Shown: one piece after another, positions 22,320 through 32,214 of the stretch
How positions within the stretch are numbered: position 1 is the first letter of the stretch
Layout: every line of letters starts with the position of its first letter
Assembly (NCBI GenBank): GCA_024426085.1
Contig: CP087974.1
Location: 372,001 to 436,000 of the forward strand
Source of the DNA: Rhizobium sp. RCAM05350
GTDB taxonomy: Bacteria; Pseudomonadota; Alphaproteobacteria; Rhizobiales; Rhizobiaceae
Length of the DNA: 64,000 nucleotides
Direction: 5' to 3'
The notes under the pieces: model-generated
What the model was told of the DNA's origin: nothing
Databases searched by the model: none
The model's input: only the letters and a program-made list of their open reading frames with translations
Made by a program: the position numbers and the translations under genes

Positions 22320-22564
22320 ATGAGCACAATTTGCGCAGGTGATAATGTCAATTGTTCCGCTCAGACAGGTGCAATCCGGCCGAGGCGGAGTGTCTCAACG
22401 GAACTGAAGCAGGTTTTTCGCCGCATCCTGGAATGGGTACTGGCGTATGAAGGCAAGCGCCTCAGCCGTATCGCTCTTTCCGAGCTGACGGACGAGCAGC
22501 TTGCCGACATCGGAGTGACGCCTTCGGAAGGCGCCGGGAAGCGGCGCGTCCATTCTGGAACTAG
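22320..22564 (+). CDS. DUF1127 small protein, end frame broken
   Basis: Small arginine-rich protein of about 81 residues. The DUF1127 signature is LSRIALSELTDEQLADIGVTPSEG, a helix-turn shape with the DIG core. Adding one base near 22534-22537 gives an end REAARPFWN, the family's usual C-terminus, with the stop at 22562-22564. DUF1127 proteins of rhizobia affect phosphate and carbon metabolism through RNA interactions; the role of this longer form is unknown. Start ATG 22320; a GTG at 22311 is possible. Confidence 0.7.
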
Positions 22565-22597
22565 CTAGAGCCTCATTTATCGTACGAGGTTCTAGCT
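22563..22597. terminator. Hairpin between convergent DUF1127 and arsC genes
   Basis: AGCTAGAGCCTC (22563-22574) pairs with GAGGTTCTAGCT (22586-22597), 12 bp with one G-T pair and an 11-base loop. No strong T-run, so a terminator is plausible but unproven. Confidence 0.5.
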
Positions 22598-22606
22598 CGC
22601 GCGTGC

Positions 22607-22954
22607 TTATAGAATTTCAAGTACTTTGGTGTTTGGCCGACAAAGCCTGACGCCCTTTTCGGTCACGACGATTGGCCGCTCGATCAGCTCTGGATGGGAA
22701 AGCATCGCATCGATGATCTCCCGATCCGTCTTGGTGTCGTCGCCGAGGTGCAGCGATTGATAGGCGGGTTCCTTGGTGCGGAGTAATTGACGCGGCGCCA
22801 TATCCATGGCGAGCAGAAGCGCTAGCAACTCCTCGTGGCTTGGCGGTGCCGCCATGTAATCGACGATCACGGGTTCGATGCCGGCTTGGCGGATGATATC
22901 GAGAACCGCAAGCGACGTGCCACAGCGGTCATTATGATAGATCATGGCGCTCAT
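22607..22954 (-). CDS. arsC: ArsC-family arsenate reductase (glutaredoxin type)
   Basis: About 115 residues from ATG 22954 (MSAMIYHNDRCGTS); upstream in-frame codons are also open. The redox cysteine is in NDRCGTSLAVL and the anion-binding arginines appear in LLRTKE and IERPIVVTEKGVRLCRP, as in ArsC/Spx-like proteins. No arsenical efflux or regulatory genes are adjacent, so involvement in arsenate resistance is uncertain; YffB-type relatives have other roles. Intact. Confidence 0.75.
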   Translation of the reverse strand: MSAMIYHNDRCGTSLAVLDIIRQAGIEPVIVDYMAAPPSHEELLALLLAMDMAPRQLLRTKEPAYQSLHLGDDTKTDREIIDAMLSHPELIERPIVVTEKGVRLCRPNTKVLEIL

Positions 22955-23206
22955 GAATGTGCCTTTGATGCGGTAAATCATGGGAGGAAGTGACGGAATG
23001 ATGCATTGCCGCGCCTAGCACGGCACGCAATGCAGTTTCATGACAGTGATGGACGCGAGTTTCGCGGGTTGGATGCGTAAAAGCACCCTCATTGGTTGCG
23101 TTGAATCAATGACGAATTTCGTCGGTTGATTGTCCAGCAAGACACCCAAAAGAAAAGCTGCAAGAAATAGCAGTTAGGCCGGTTCGCAGCTGGTATCCAC
23201 TGCCGC

Positions 23207-23612
23207 TTAGTTGCAGCCTGTGCCGCCGGTAGCCCAGCGCTTGATATCCGTGGTCATCCTCGTGCCTACAGATTCACCGAAAAGCGGACCGAAAGCCTGC
23301 AGCCGGGCAGGGTGCCCTTCCGCCTGCACCACGGCCAGCGGCCGTGATTCGGGTGAATTCCTTTTGACGATCAGGATGCGCGGGCGCCCGGAGAAGGAGT
23401 TCAGCTCTGGGGCGAGGCGATAGGGCTTGAAGGCCGCATCCCCGGATTTGAACCAGCAGGCATTGGCGCCAAGGGCAACCCGCTCCATGGTTGGCAGTGC
23501 CGCAGTGTTCTGAGCCGGCGCCGGCGGAGCTGCCGTCTGGCAACCGGCTACAAGCCCGAGAAGGGCAACGGAGCCAACAGTAGCCATGGAACGGATGAAA
23601 GCTGCAGCGCAT
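23207..23612 (-). CDS. Predicted lipoprotein, frame broken in the signal peptide
   Basis: A lipobox LVAGC follows a hydrophobic stretch (MATVGSVALLGLVAGC); the mature part (about 110 residues) has a Pro/Ala-rich linker, then NACWFKSGDAAFKPYRLAPELNSFSGRPRI and a terminal Cys. The best start is probably ATG 23612 with an indel at 23602-23610, giving a basic N-terminus; otherwise the ATG at 23587 lacks a positive charge. Likely anchored to the outer or inner membrane. Function not recognised. Confidence 0.62.
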
Positions 23613-23662
23613 GAAAGCCCCCTGTGATTCGGTTTGTAGGGTGCCTTCTAACAGGTCGAATG

Positions 23663-24334
23663 TTAAGCAGCGATTACATCGAGTGCAGAAGCGAAAAGTC
23701 CGCGTCCGTCCGAGCCGCCATGCGCGGCTTCGATCAGGTTTTCCGGATGCGGCATCATGCCGAGAACGTTGCCTTTGGCGTTGACGATCCCGGCGATGTC
23801 GTTGACCGATCCGTTCGGGTTGGTTCCCCCGGCGTAGCGGAAAACCACCTGGCCGTTGTCCTCAACGGCCTGCAGCGTTTCCGCGTCGGCAAAATAATTG
23901 CCGTCGTGATGGGCAACGGGGCAGCGGATGATTTGGCCCTGTTCGTAGGCGCGGCTGAAATCGGTGTTGGCGTTGACGACTTCGAGCTTGATTTCCTTGC
24001 AGACGAACTTCAGCGAGGCGTTGCGCATCAGCGCACCGGGCAGAAGGCCTGCCTCGACGAGGATCTGGAAGCCGTTGCAGACGCCCAGCACCTTGACGCC
24101 GGCTTCGGCCTTGGCCTTGATCGCCTGCATCACCGGCATGCGCGCCGCGATCCGCTGCAGCGCAGGTAATCGCCGTAGGAGAAACCGCCGGGGATGACGA
24201 TCAGATCGACATCGGGAATGTCCGTTTCTGGTCTGCCAGATGGTGACCGGCGCCTTGCCGGATATCTTGGTCAGCGCTGCGATCATGTCGCGGTCACGAT
24301 TGAGGCCTGGAAGCTGAACGACGGCGGATTTCAT
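23663..24334 (-). CDS. purQ: Phosphoribosylformylglycinamidine synthase glutaminase subunit PurQ, locally out of frame
   Basis: Class I glutamine amidotransferase supplying ammonia to PurL. The nucleophile Cys is in [14 protein letters not shown]; the His-Glu pair is in [11 protein letters not shown]. About 223 residues. Between 24230 and 24165 about 20 residues are read in the wrong frame: CTG at 24228-24230 should be CG, and a compensating loss near 24165 restores the frame. The corrected segment reads [23 protein letters not shown], a family hallmark. Its start overlaps the preceding small gene by 4 bases (ATGA). Confidence 0.93.
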   Translation of the reverse strand: MKSAVVQLPGLNRDRDMIAALTKISGKAPVTIWQTRNGHSRCRSDRHPRRFLLRRLPALQRIAARMPVMQAIKAKAEAGVKVLGVCNGFQILVEAGLLPGALMRNASLKFVCKEIKLEVVNANTDFSRAYEQGQIIRCPVAHHDGNYFADAETLQAVEDNGQVVFRYAGGTNPNGSVNDIAGIVNAKGNVLGMMPHPENLIEAAHGGSDGRGLFASALDVIAA

Positions 24335-24588
24335 GGGTGCGGTTCAAACCTGGATTGGGCCTCGGCAAGCTCGCGCAATTCGAGGCGGTTTTCGATACGG
24401 TCGAGGCGATCTTCGATGTGGGCGATGGAGCCGCGCATACTGTTGAAGTCACCTTGCAGCAGGTGGAACTGATTTCTCATGCTCAACATGTCCTGCCGCA
24501 GATCTTTCTGGCCATCCTTCAGGCCGGAAATATCGTTCTGGATACGCTTGAGCAGCTCGTACATCAGTTCATTGGACACATCGGTCAT
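24331..24588 (-). CDS. Small coiled-coil protein between purS and purQ
   Basis: 85 residues, intact. Nearly the whole chain is predicted heptad-type helix with alternating Leu/Ile/Met and charged residues ([20 protein letters not shown], then [17 protein letters not shown]). The start lies 20 bases after the purS stop and the stop overlaps the purQ ATG, so it is translated as part of the purC-purS-x-purQ operon. I recognise no known domain; a scaffold or oligomerisation role is only a guess. Confidence 0.7.
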   Translation of the reverse strand: MTDVSNELMYELLKRIQNDISGLKDGQKDLRQDMLSMRNQFHLLQGDFNSMRGSIAHIEDRLDRIENRLELRELAEAQSRFEPHP

Positions 24589-24608
24589 TGCCCGACCTCA
24601 TTCAACCC

Positions 24609-24851
24609 TTAGGCGATTGAGATAGTGTAATTCTCGATAACCGTGTTGGCGAGAAGTTTCTCGCACATCGCCTTCACTTCGGCTTCAGCCTTTGCCTTGT
24701 CGGCGGTCTCGATCTGCAAATCGAAGACCTTGCCCTGGCGGACATGGCCGATGCCGTCGAAGCCGAGAGCGCCAAGGGCGCCCTCGATTGCCTTGCCCTG
24801 GGGGTCGAGAACGCCGTTCTTCAGCGTCACTGTTACGCGTGCGTTGATCAC
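24609..24851 (-). CDS. purS: Phosphoribosylformylglycinamidine synthase subunit PurS
   Basis: 80 residues, intact, with a GTG start (24851). The sequence begins [26 protein letters not shown] and contains [19 protein letters not shown], both typical of PurS, the small structural subunit that bridges PurL and PurQ for ammonia transfer. It lies 18 bases after the purC stop. Confidence 0.95.
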   Translation of the reverse strand: MINARVTVTLKNGVLDPQGKAIEGALGALGFDGIGHVRQGKVFDLQIETADKAKAEAEVKAMCEKLLANTVIENYTISIA

Positions 24852-24869
24852 TGTCGGTCTTTTCCTGCT

Positions 24870-25635
24870 TTATTTTACCAGAACCGGGCCGGAGCCGCGG
24901 GGCGGTTCGTTCTCGTTCATGATGCCAAGTCGGCGAGCCACTTCCTGGTAAGCCTCGACAAGGCCTCCCATGTCGCGGCGGAACCTGTCCTTGTCCATCT
25001 TTTCCTTGGTCTCGACGTCCCACAGACGGCAGCTGTCCGGCGAAATCTCGTCGGCCAGGATGATGCGCATCATGTCGCCTTCTGAACAGGCGACCACATT
25101 CGATCTTGAAATCGACGAGCTGAATGCCGACGCCGAGGAACAGGCCGGTCAGGAAGTCGTTGATACGGATGGCGAGCGCCATGATGTCATCGAGTTCCTG
25201 CGGGCTTGCCCATCCGAACGCCGTAATATGCTCTTCGGAGACCATCGGGTCGTCGAGCGCGTCGGCCTTGTAGTAGAACTCGATGATCGAGCGCGGCAGG
25301 ACCACGCCTTCCTCGATGCCGAGGCGCTTGGCGAGCGAACCGGCAGCCACGTTGTGCACGACGATCTCGAGTGGAATGATTTCCACTTCCTTGATCAGCT
25401 GCTCGCGCATGTTGAGGCGGCGAATGAAATGGGTCGGGATACCGATCCGGTTCAGATGCGTAAAGATATATTCCGAGATGCGATTGTTGAGCACGCCTTT
25501 GCCGTCGATGATCTCGTGCTTCTTGGCGTTGAAAGCCGTAGCATCATCTTTGAAGAACTGGATCAGAGTGCCCGGCTCAGGACCTTCGTAAAGGATCTTG
25601 GCCTTGCCCTCGTAGATACGGCGGCGACGGTTCAT
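24870..25635 (-). CDS. purC: SAICAR synthetase PurC, frame broken once
   Basis: Joins CAIR and aspartate with ATP in purine synthesis. About 255 residues from ATG 25635 ([18 protein letters not shown]). Landmarks: [28 protein letters not shown] and FKIECGR. At 25082-25084 the plus strand reads CTG where CG is needed; correction continues as [23 protein letters not shown] to the C-terminal PVLVK. First gene of the purC-purS-x-purQ set. Confidence 0.95.
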
Positions 25636-25868
25636 GAATGATGTCTCTATCTTTATCGGCGCTCTTGGGCTGCGCACTTGGTATTTTCTAAGGCGGTCCA
25701 TAACCGAAATGAAACCATTTCACAATCGGCGTCTGATCCGATCCCCTGAATTAGCACGATGGTAACACGAAAGTCGCTGCAGCTGAAAACTTCGCATTGC
25801 ACTTTCGGCAGGCTTTTGGTTTATGGGCAAAAGCTGCTCGCAGCTCCGGTTTTTAGGGAGATCGAAGG

Positions 25869-26182
25869 ATGACCAACATGCAGGATCGTGAAAAGGCGTT
25901 CGAGGCGAAATTTGCGCTTGATGAGGAATTGCGATTCAAGGCGGAGGCGCGCCGCAACAAGCTGCTCGGCCTCTGGGCAGCCGAACTTCTCGGCAAGAGC
26001 GACCCGGCCGCCTATGCCACGGAAGTCGTCGCTGCCGATTTCGAAGAGGCTGGCCATGAAGACGTCGTGCGCAAGATCGCGCAGATTTCGATGCAGCCGG
26101 CATCGTCCAGAGCGACGACGAAATTCGACTGAAGATGCTTGAGCTCCTCTCTGAAGCCGTCACCCAAATCCAGAACAGCTGA
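25869..26182 (+). CDS. ATP synthase zeta-type inhibitor (DUF1476), frame broken once
   Basis: Alphaproteobacterial inhibitor of the F1-ATPase, a four-helix protein of about 104 residues whose N-terminus blocks rotation. The segments DREKAFEAKFALDEELRFKAEARRNKLLGLWAAELLG and ADFEEAGHEDVVRKI are characteristic. Restoring one base near 26077-26082 joins ADFDAAGIVQSDDEIRLKMLELL and a stop at 26180-26182. Divergent from purC and followed by a strong terminator, so transcribed alone. Confidence 0.88.
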
Positions 26183-26207
26183 TATTCGGCTATTGCAATT
26201 TTTGTCG

Positions 26208-26234
26208 AGCCGCCCGTTCACGGGCGGCTTTTTT
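26208..26234 (+). terminator. Rho-independent terminator after the zeta-inhibitor gene
   Basis: AGCCGCCCG (26208-26216) and CGGGCGGCT (26221-26229) form a perfect 9-bp stem with TTCA loop, followed by a run of T. Confidence 0.92.
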
Positions 26235-26293
26235 GTTTCGACATCCGGATGCCTTTCGCAATATCGATTGGCCGGTTGGCCATGCGCATTCAG

Positions 26294-27080
26294 CTATCGA
26301 TAAACGCGCTCGGAAAAAGCGCTCATGCCTGACCGGATCATCAGTTCGTAGACCATCCGGCGGCTGATCGGGTTGTGAAGACGGGCAACTTTTGAGCCCA
26401 GAAACTCCGTTTCGACATGATCGAAGGCGGCCAGATCGGCCGATCTCGGCGATCAGCTCGGTGTAGAGTTCGTGGAATTCGCGGCGGCAGACGTAGGTTT
26501 TGTATTTGGTCATGCAGAAGGCGGAAAAGGCGCCGCCGGATTTGCGCAGGAAATCGGCTACGCCTACGGTGACCTCCGGCCAGGCCGGATTGAACGTATC
26601 GTCAAATGCGATGACGCCATGATCTGCAAGGGTTTCCATTGCAAGCCTGCTATCGGCAGTGACATGCTGAAGCATATGTCCGCCGTCTATGCTGAAGAAC
26701 CGAATTTTGCCGATCTTCGCTGTCAGCTGGGCCGGATCCAGTCGTGTGCTGTCGCCTCTGACAATTAACTCCTCGTCCACGGGCATGCCAAGCCGGCGCC
26801 CGTTTTCCAAGAAGCGGCTGTATTGAGAGGGCATGCCTTCGGTCGTCTGACCGATGTCGAAAAGATCGATTGCCAATATCTGCTCGTCGCTTCCGCAAAT
26901 CTTTCTCAACAGAAAGTAGGAGCGGCCATAGAACACACCGATTTCGGCAATGCCGCCGACAAGGTTCCTGTCTTTCTGGCCTTGCAGCAGCGAAAGGAAA
27001 ACAAGAGCGTCCGGCGGATCGATATACCCTTCGACCGTCTGCAGATCGTGGAATATGAATTTTCGAATGGCTGAGTTCAT
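26294..27080 (-). CDS. Class I SAM-dependent methyltransferase (Methyltransf_24 type), frame broken once
   Basis: About 262 residues. SAM-binding features are GGIAEIGVFYGRSYFLL (motif I), ILAIDLFDIG (acidic residue of motif II), FFSIDGGHMLQHVTADSRLA and GVIAFDDTFNPAWPEV, the pattern of class I methyltransferases often found near glycan or surface-polysaccharide genes. Reading one C fewer at 26438-26441 gives DLAAFDHVETEFLGSKVARLHNP and a stop at 26294. No glycan genes are adjacent. Substrate unknown. Confidence 0.75.
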
Positions 27081-27408
27081 CAGATCTCGATCTGGTTTGG
27101 CTGAACCGATAGAACGAATGGAATATTCGATCGGAGCTGACAGCCGATAGATTGATAACGAGGCTGACGCGGAGGCTCAACATTTTCGCTTAAGAGGTTT
27201 TACTTCCTTAAGTGTAGAAAAGTTCATAAGTAAGGCCGTTATTGGGCGCTCAAACGGCCAAAAGAAGCCCTTGTCACCATCAATAGTTGAGTATCCCCAC
27301 TCGGGTATTATTCAACAAGATAAAGCGCATCTTGAAGGCGATTTTAATTTATCAGATTGCTTTATGAAGAGATGCTCAGGACGAGCTTTGCGCAGAGGCG
27401 CGGCTCTT
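27081..27408. other. Gene-free, AT-richer spacer
   Basis: 328 bases between the methyltransferase start and the stop of the GGDEF-EAL gene. The stretch 27180-27370 is noticeably richer in A+T than the surroundings. It presumably holds the methyltransferase promoter. I see no convincing gene, strong hairpin or RNA fold here. Confidence 0.5.
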
Positions 27409-30023
27409 TCAGCAGATCGGGACGACCCTTGCCGGGCCTTGGCCTTGCGTCTTCCAGTTCTCCCGCCATTGTCCCGCTTTCACGAAGCGCCCGAAATCCG
27501 ATGACGACATCGGACGCGCAAAGGCATAACCTTGGAGTGTGTCGCAGCCCAGATCACGCAGGATATGCGCGTGCTGAATGGTCTCCACACCCTCGGCCAC
27601 GACTTCGATGTTGAGCGAATGGCCGATATCGATGATCGACCCCACCAGCTTGCGCTGTTCGGCCGCCTCGATAATCGGCTTGACGAGGGCGCGATCGATT
27701 TTAAGGCGGCTCGGATTGAGCTTCATGAGGCCGACGATCGAGGCATGACCTGTTCCGAAATCGTCGATTTCTATTTCGATGCCGAGAGCGCTGAGATCAT
27801 TGAGGATTTGTGAAGAATCTTCGTCGAGATCATCGAGGAAGATTGATTCCAGCAGTTCGAACGACAGCTTTCCACGCGGTATGTTCAGCTGCCGGAGACT
27901 TTCGATCAGGCCTGGTTCTCGCAGTCGTGGTGACGAGACGTTAACGGAGATGCGCGGAACACCAAAATCCAGCGTCTCCCAACGGCCGAAATCGCTCAAA
28001 GCCTGCTCGGCGATGCAGCGGTCGATCGCCGTCAGCGCATTTATATCTTCCACGATCTTCAGAAAATAATCGGGCGTCAGCAACCCATGCTGGGGGTGCA
28101 TCCAGCGGGCGAGCGTCTCGACACCGGCGATATCGAGCGTATGTGCGTCAAACTGCGGTTGATAGAAGGGAACGAATTCGCCGTCTTCAAGCCCCTTGAT
28201 GATTTCGTCGGCCGTGCGCTTGGCATGATGGATTTGCGTTTGCAGCTGTTTGGTGAAGAATTCATAGCGGTTTCGGCCAAGACCTTTGGCGCGATAGAGC
28301 GCCAGATCGGCGTTCATCAGCGATTGCTTGGCGTCGGCGGTTCCGTCGATGGTCCAGGCGATGCCGACGCTGGCGCCGAACCGGCACAAGTGCCCTTCAT
28401 AGGCCACTGGCTGGCGCAAGGCTTCGATGATCTGGTCGGCGAGGAGGATGACCTCGTCCTGCGACTGATGCGCGTCGCAAAGCACCAGGAATTCGTCACC
28501 GCCGACCCGGGCAACGAAATCGCGATCTCCAATGATCGAGGAAAGCACCTGCGCCGTATGTACCAGCATGGCATCACCCGCCTGATGGCCGAGTGTATCG
28601 TTGATCTGCTTGAACCTGTCGAGATCGATATGCAGGATGGCGCAATAGGCGACTGTCTCGGCGGTCCATTCGTCAAGGCGCTGATCGAGGAACCGCCGGT
28701 TCGGCAGGCCTGTCAAATGGTCGTGCAGCGCGTTGTACTCGATCCGCGTCCGGGCCGCTTCGAGTTCCAGATTACGCGCCTCTGCGAGCTGCCGTGCCCT
28801 TTCCAGCTCCTCGCGCAAGATGACATCCTCGGTCACATCCCAGTTGGCGCCGATGAGCTTGTGCGCGCCTTCATTGTCCGTGAATGTAACGGAACTGGAG
28901 CGGATGTGGCGGATTTCACCATCAGGACGGACGATGCGGAAGGCATTCATGAAGGGAACAGTCGAAGCCACACCTGCTGCGACCCTTGCGAGTGCTGCAT
29001 CCCGATCTTCCGGGTGCAGCCTTTCTTCAAAGGCGGCGACGCCCGGTTGCTGCGGGTCCAGCCCGTAGATGGAGAGCAACTGCTTGTCGCGCATGATGGT
29101 GCCAGTGTCGAGATTGGCTTCGAAGACGCCGACTTTCGATACGTCGAGAGCAAGTCTCAACCGCCGCGATATTTCTTCAAGCTGCGACTCAGCCTTCTTT
29201 TCGCTCGGAGATATCGGTATCCGTGCCGATGATACGGCTCGGCTTACCCTCGGCGCTCCACTCGATGGAGGCCCCCGGCTTTCGATCCAGACCCAGTGAC
29301 CATCCGCATGGCGTTCCCGGTACTGGAAGACGTTGAACTCGACTTCGCCTTCATCCTGGCGACGAATACATTCGAGCACATGCTCGTGGTCAGCCGGATG
29401 GACATTCTCGATCCAGATGTCGAGAGATCCATCGACGGTCGCATCAGCCGCCATGCCGCGGAGAGTTTTCCAGGGGATGGAGTAAAAAGATCATTTGCGC
29501 TGAAATCATGATCCCAAACGCCTTGATGGGCGCTTTGAGCGCGTATTTCCAGCGGGTTTCGCTCTTCTGTAGCGACGTTACCGCCTGTTTCAGGTCATCG
29601 ATCGACTGAATTTGCAGAATAATCCACGGGGAAGGACCGGTCATGCGTGACAGCGACGCCATGACCCAATGGGCTGTTCCGTCCGGTTGTGTCAGACGTA
29701 GTTCACATTGACTGGGTCGGCTTCCGTCCGCCTCGATATCCGCCATCGCGGCGCAGAGCACACTTGTGTCTTCGCTGTTCACGAAACGCAGGATATCTTC
29801 GCCGAGGATCACTTGGGAGGGCAGTGCAAGAGCATTTAGGAATGCTGCATTGACGTGGCGAACAACGCCATCCTGCTCCAACAGACAATAGCCCAGGGGT
29901 GCGCAAGCAAGAACAACCGCGGCGTCCGGCAAGGCGCCGGTCGTTGCAGGGCTGCGGCCGGAGACCTCTGTTTTCGCTGGCGGTTGTCACGGCGTCGGTC
30001 GTTCCCGAATGGTTTTCGAGCAA
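27409..30023 (-). CDS. PAS-PAS-PAS-GGDEF-EAL cyclic-di-GMP protein, frame broken several times
   Basis: About 870 residues. N-terminal PAS (VVLACAPLGYCLLEQDGVVRHVNAAF), a second PAS/PAC (IENVHPADHEHVLE, YRERHADGHWVWIE), a third PAS (LRLALDVSKVGVFEANLDTG), then a diguanylate cyclase domain with an intact GGDEF in ARVGGDEFLVL and an EAL phosphodiesterase domain (VETLARW, ELLES, DDFGTGHAS). Both catalytic motifs look competent. It should be cytosolic because no membrane helices are seen. Frame changes lie near 29971-29974, 29548, 29495, 29280 and 29203; the GGDEF-EAL half is one continuous frame. Start ATG 30023. Confidence 0.85.
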
Positions 30024-30093
30024 TCATGACCGACGACAATGAAAGTCCGATTAATGCGTAGGCCCCTTAAAGCATCCTCTTTGCTGTCTTAAA

Positions 30094-30648
30094 TCAGGGC
30101 TGAAGCCGGTTGATAAACTGGGCAAAGACCATCGTGCCTTCCGGCCAGGGGCCATGTCCGGATTCACTGTTGATATGTCCGGATTCACCCGCATCGACGA
30201 GGAGTGAGCCCCAGGCATTGGCAACATCGCCGGCATGTTCATAGGTGCCGAACGGGTCGTTGCGGCTCGCCACGACAAGACTGGGGAAAGGCAAGGGCTC
30301 GCGCGGATAGGGGCCGAACGTCATCAGGTGTTTCGGACGAATCTTCGGATTGGTCACTTCCGGCGGCGCAACCAGAAAGGCGCCGGCGATCTTCTTGTCG
30401 ATATGGGGCAGCGCATGAAGCGCCGTTGCCACGCCGAGCGAGTGTGCAACGATGACAACGGGTTTGGTCGACGCATTGATATCGTCGATCATCCTCTTGA
30501 CCCAATCTTCGCGCACGGGCTTTGCCCATTCTGCCTGCTCGACGCGCCGCGCCGAGGCAAGTTTGTTCTGCCATCGGGTCTGCCAATGGTCCGGCCCGGA
30601 GTTGGTATAGCCGGGTACGATCAGGATATCTGCTTCGGATGCTTTCAT
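30094..30648 (-). CDS. RBBP9/YdeN family serine hydrolase
   Basis: 184 residues from ATG 30648 (MKASEADILIVPGYTNSGPD); the frame is open further upstream but that part looks non-coding. Catalytic residues: nucleophile Ser in VAHSLGVA, Asp in ASRNDPFG and His in SGHINSESGHGPWPEG. The PGYTNSGPDHWQ start is typical of the RBBP9 family of small alpha/beta hydrolases. Substrate unknown. Intact. Confidence 0.85.
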   Translation of the reverse strand: MKASEADILIVPGYTNSGPDHWQTRWQNKLASARRVEQAEWAKPVREDWVKRMIDDINASTKPVVIVAHSLGVATALHALPHIDKKIAGAFLVAPPEVTNPKIRPKHLMTFGPYPREPLPFPSLVVASRNDPFGTYEHAGDVANAWGSLLVDAGESGHINSESGHGPWPEGTMVFAQFINRLQP

Positions 30649-30874
30649 AATAACGGCGATTTGAGGTCGAGGAGAGCGGAAGTCAAGTGTACGACGCGCA
30701 GATCTGGTATATGCTGGACGCACGGGCGACTGAACACGACGCCCCGTGGCGGCGAGTACGCCGATATCGAGAGCATGGGATTGCGGGTCAAGGATACAGA
30801 AATCCCCTCGAAACTTGAAATACTGATTGTTCTCGAATGACGTGACGACGCGTGTTCCAGGAGGAGAATTGGTC

Positions 30875-31680
30875 ATGACAACATTTCATGTAATGGCAGG
30901 ATCCCGCACCGAGATCGAACATCCGGAAATACGCCGGATCGGCGTCGCAGACGTCTTCGATGCGCTGCGTCTCGGCTGGCAAGATTTTAACGCAAAGCCG
31001 TCTCACTACGTCTTTCTCTGCCTAATCTACCCGATTGCCGGCGTCGTCCTCGCCACCTGGAGTTCCGGTGTCAACATGCTGCCGCTGCTTTATCCTCTGG
31101 CTTCGGGTTTCGCACTGCTTGGGCCGGTCGCGGCCATCGGCCTCTACGAGATCAGCAGGCGCCGGGAAATCGGAATGGATACATCGTGGCGGCATGCTTT
31201 CGACGTGCGCCGTTCCCCGGCGCTGGCATCGATCCTTGCGCTGGCCTTCATGCTGCTTGTCCTGTTCGTCGTCTGGCTGCTGGTTGCCCAGTCGCTCTAT
31301 ACGCAACTGTTCGGCGACGTGCCGGCGGCATCACTGTCGGCGCTCTACAATCAGGTCGTCGGTACCCAACAGGGATGGAGCCTGATCCTGATCGGCAATG
31401 CAGTCGGGTTCGTCTTTGCCGCTATCGTGCTTTCGACGGTGGTTGTGTCGTTTCCGTTGCTGCTTGATCGGGATGTCGGCGTCGTCGCTGCGGTCGAGAC
31501 GTCGGTGCGCGGACGCTTGCCAATCCTGTTCCCGTGGCTGTCTGGGGACTGGTTGTCGCTGCCGGTCTGGTCATCGGCTCGATACCGGTTTTCGTCGGTC
31601 TCGCCGTCATCATGCCGATCCTCGGGCATGCGACGTGGCACCTCTATCGTAAGCTGGTTGTTGCGCCGGCAGACAAATAA
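30875..31680 (+). CDS. DUF2189 integral membrane protein, frame broken near the end
   Basis: About 268 residues. Start ATG 30875 is supported by a GGAGGAG site 8 bases upstream. Six or so hydrophobic segments (for example FLCLIYPIAGVVLATW, ILALAFMLLVLFVVWLLV, GFVFAAIVLSTVVVSFPLL) and the segment IGVADVFDALRLGWQDF match DUF2189. A shift near 31507-31514 leads to the frame PVPVAVWGLVVAAGLVIGSI and ends LYRKLVVAPADK, stop 31678-31680. Inner-membrane protein of unknown function; relatives often sit near cytochrome oxidase genes, not seen here. Confidence 0.75.
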
Positions 31681-31706
31681 CACCTCTGCGTATCACTATA
31701 CCGAAA

Positions 31707-31729
31707 GTGCCGCCTGGACATGGCGGCAC
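31707..31729. terminator. Hairpin between convergent DUF2189 and PilZ genes
   Basis: GTGCCGCC (31707-31714) pairs perfectly with GGCGGCAC (31722-31729), 7-base loop. Weak T content on the minus-strand side. Possible terminator. Confidence 0.4.
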
Positions 31730-31754
31730 CGATGTCTCGCATATGGCCTGCGAC

Positions 31755-32060
31755 TTACCGGAAATATTTGTAATAGGACGAGATTTGCGCCGATGTATTG
31801 GAAGAGGCGTCGAGGCGAATACCGATCTTGTCGCCGCGATACCATTGCACGATGCCGGTGAGATGGCCGAACTGGTCGCTCTTGATCGAGACTTCCTGAC
31901 CGGTCGTTGCGTTGATATCGAAGTAGAGTTGAAAGCAGATGCCGGCTTCCGACAGGTCTTTGACGATGCCCCGGCTCGATCCGCCCTTGCAGGTCACTTC
32001 ACCGGTGAATTTTGTTGTCGTTCGTACGGCCTTGCGTTCGATCGTCTGCTGGTACGGCAT
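31755..32060 (-). CDS. PilZ-domain cyclic-di-GMP binding protein
   Basis: 101 residues from ATG 32060 with GGAG upstream. A stand-alone PilZ domain: the basic segment ERKAVRT near the N-terminus supplies the RxxxR-like ligand contacts (here only K/R spaced as RKAVR), and DLSEAGICFQL provides the D/NxSxxG motif. It probably senses cyclic-di-GMP; the GGDEF-EAL gene 2 kb away may influence that pool. Intact. Confidence 0.82.
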   Translation of the reverse strand: MPYQQTIERKAVRTTTKFTGEVTCKGGSSRGIVKDLSEAGICFQLYFDINATTGQEVSIKSDQFGHLTGIVQWYRGDKIGIRLDASSNTSAQISSYYKYFR

Positions 32061-32182
32061 GGTCCACCCAACTCCTGCTTTTTCATTTCTCCATAGTTTG
32101 CCATGGAGGACTGACAAAAGGCTTGAGAAATTCGCTCACATTTGAACGAACTGGGTCGAAATCGAACACGTTAGGGGAAAAG

Positions 32183-32205
32183 GCGGAGAGCCCGAGGCTC
32201 TCCGC
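32183..32205 (-). terminator. Rho-independent terminator of purB
   Basis: GCGGAGAGCC (32183-32192) and GGCTCTCCGC (32196-32205) form a perfect 10-bp stem with a 3-base loop; on the minus strand CTTTTCC follows. Confidence 0.8.
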
Positions 32206-32214
32206 AGGGATCGA

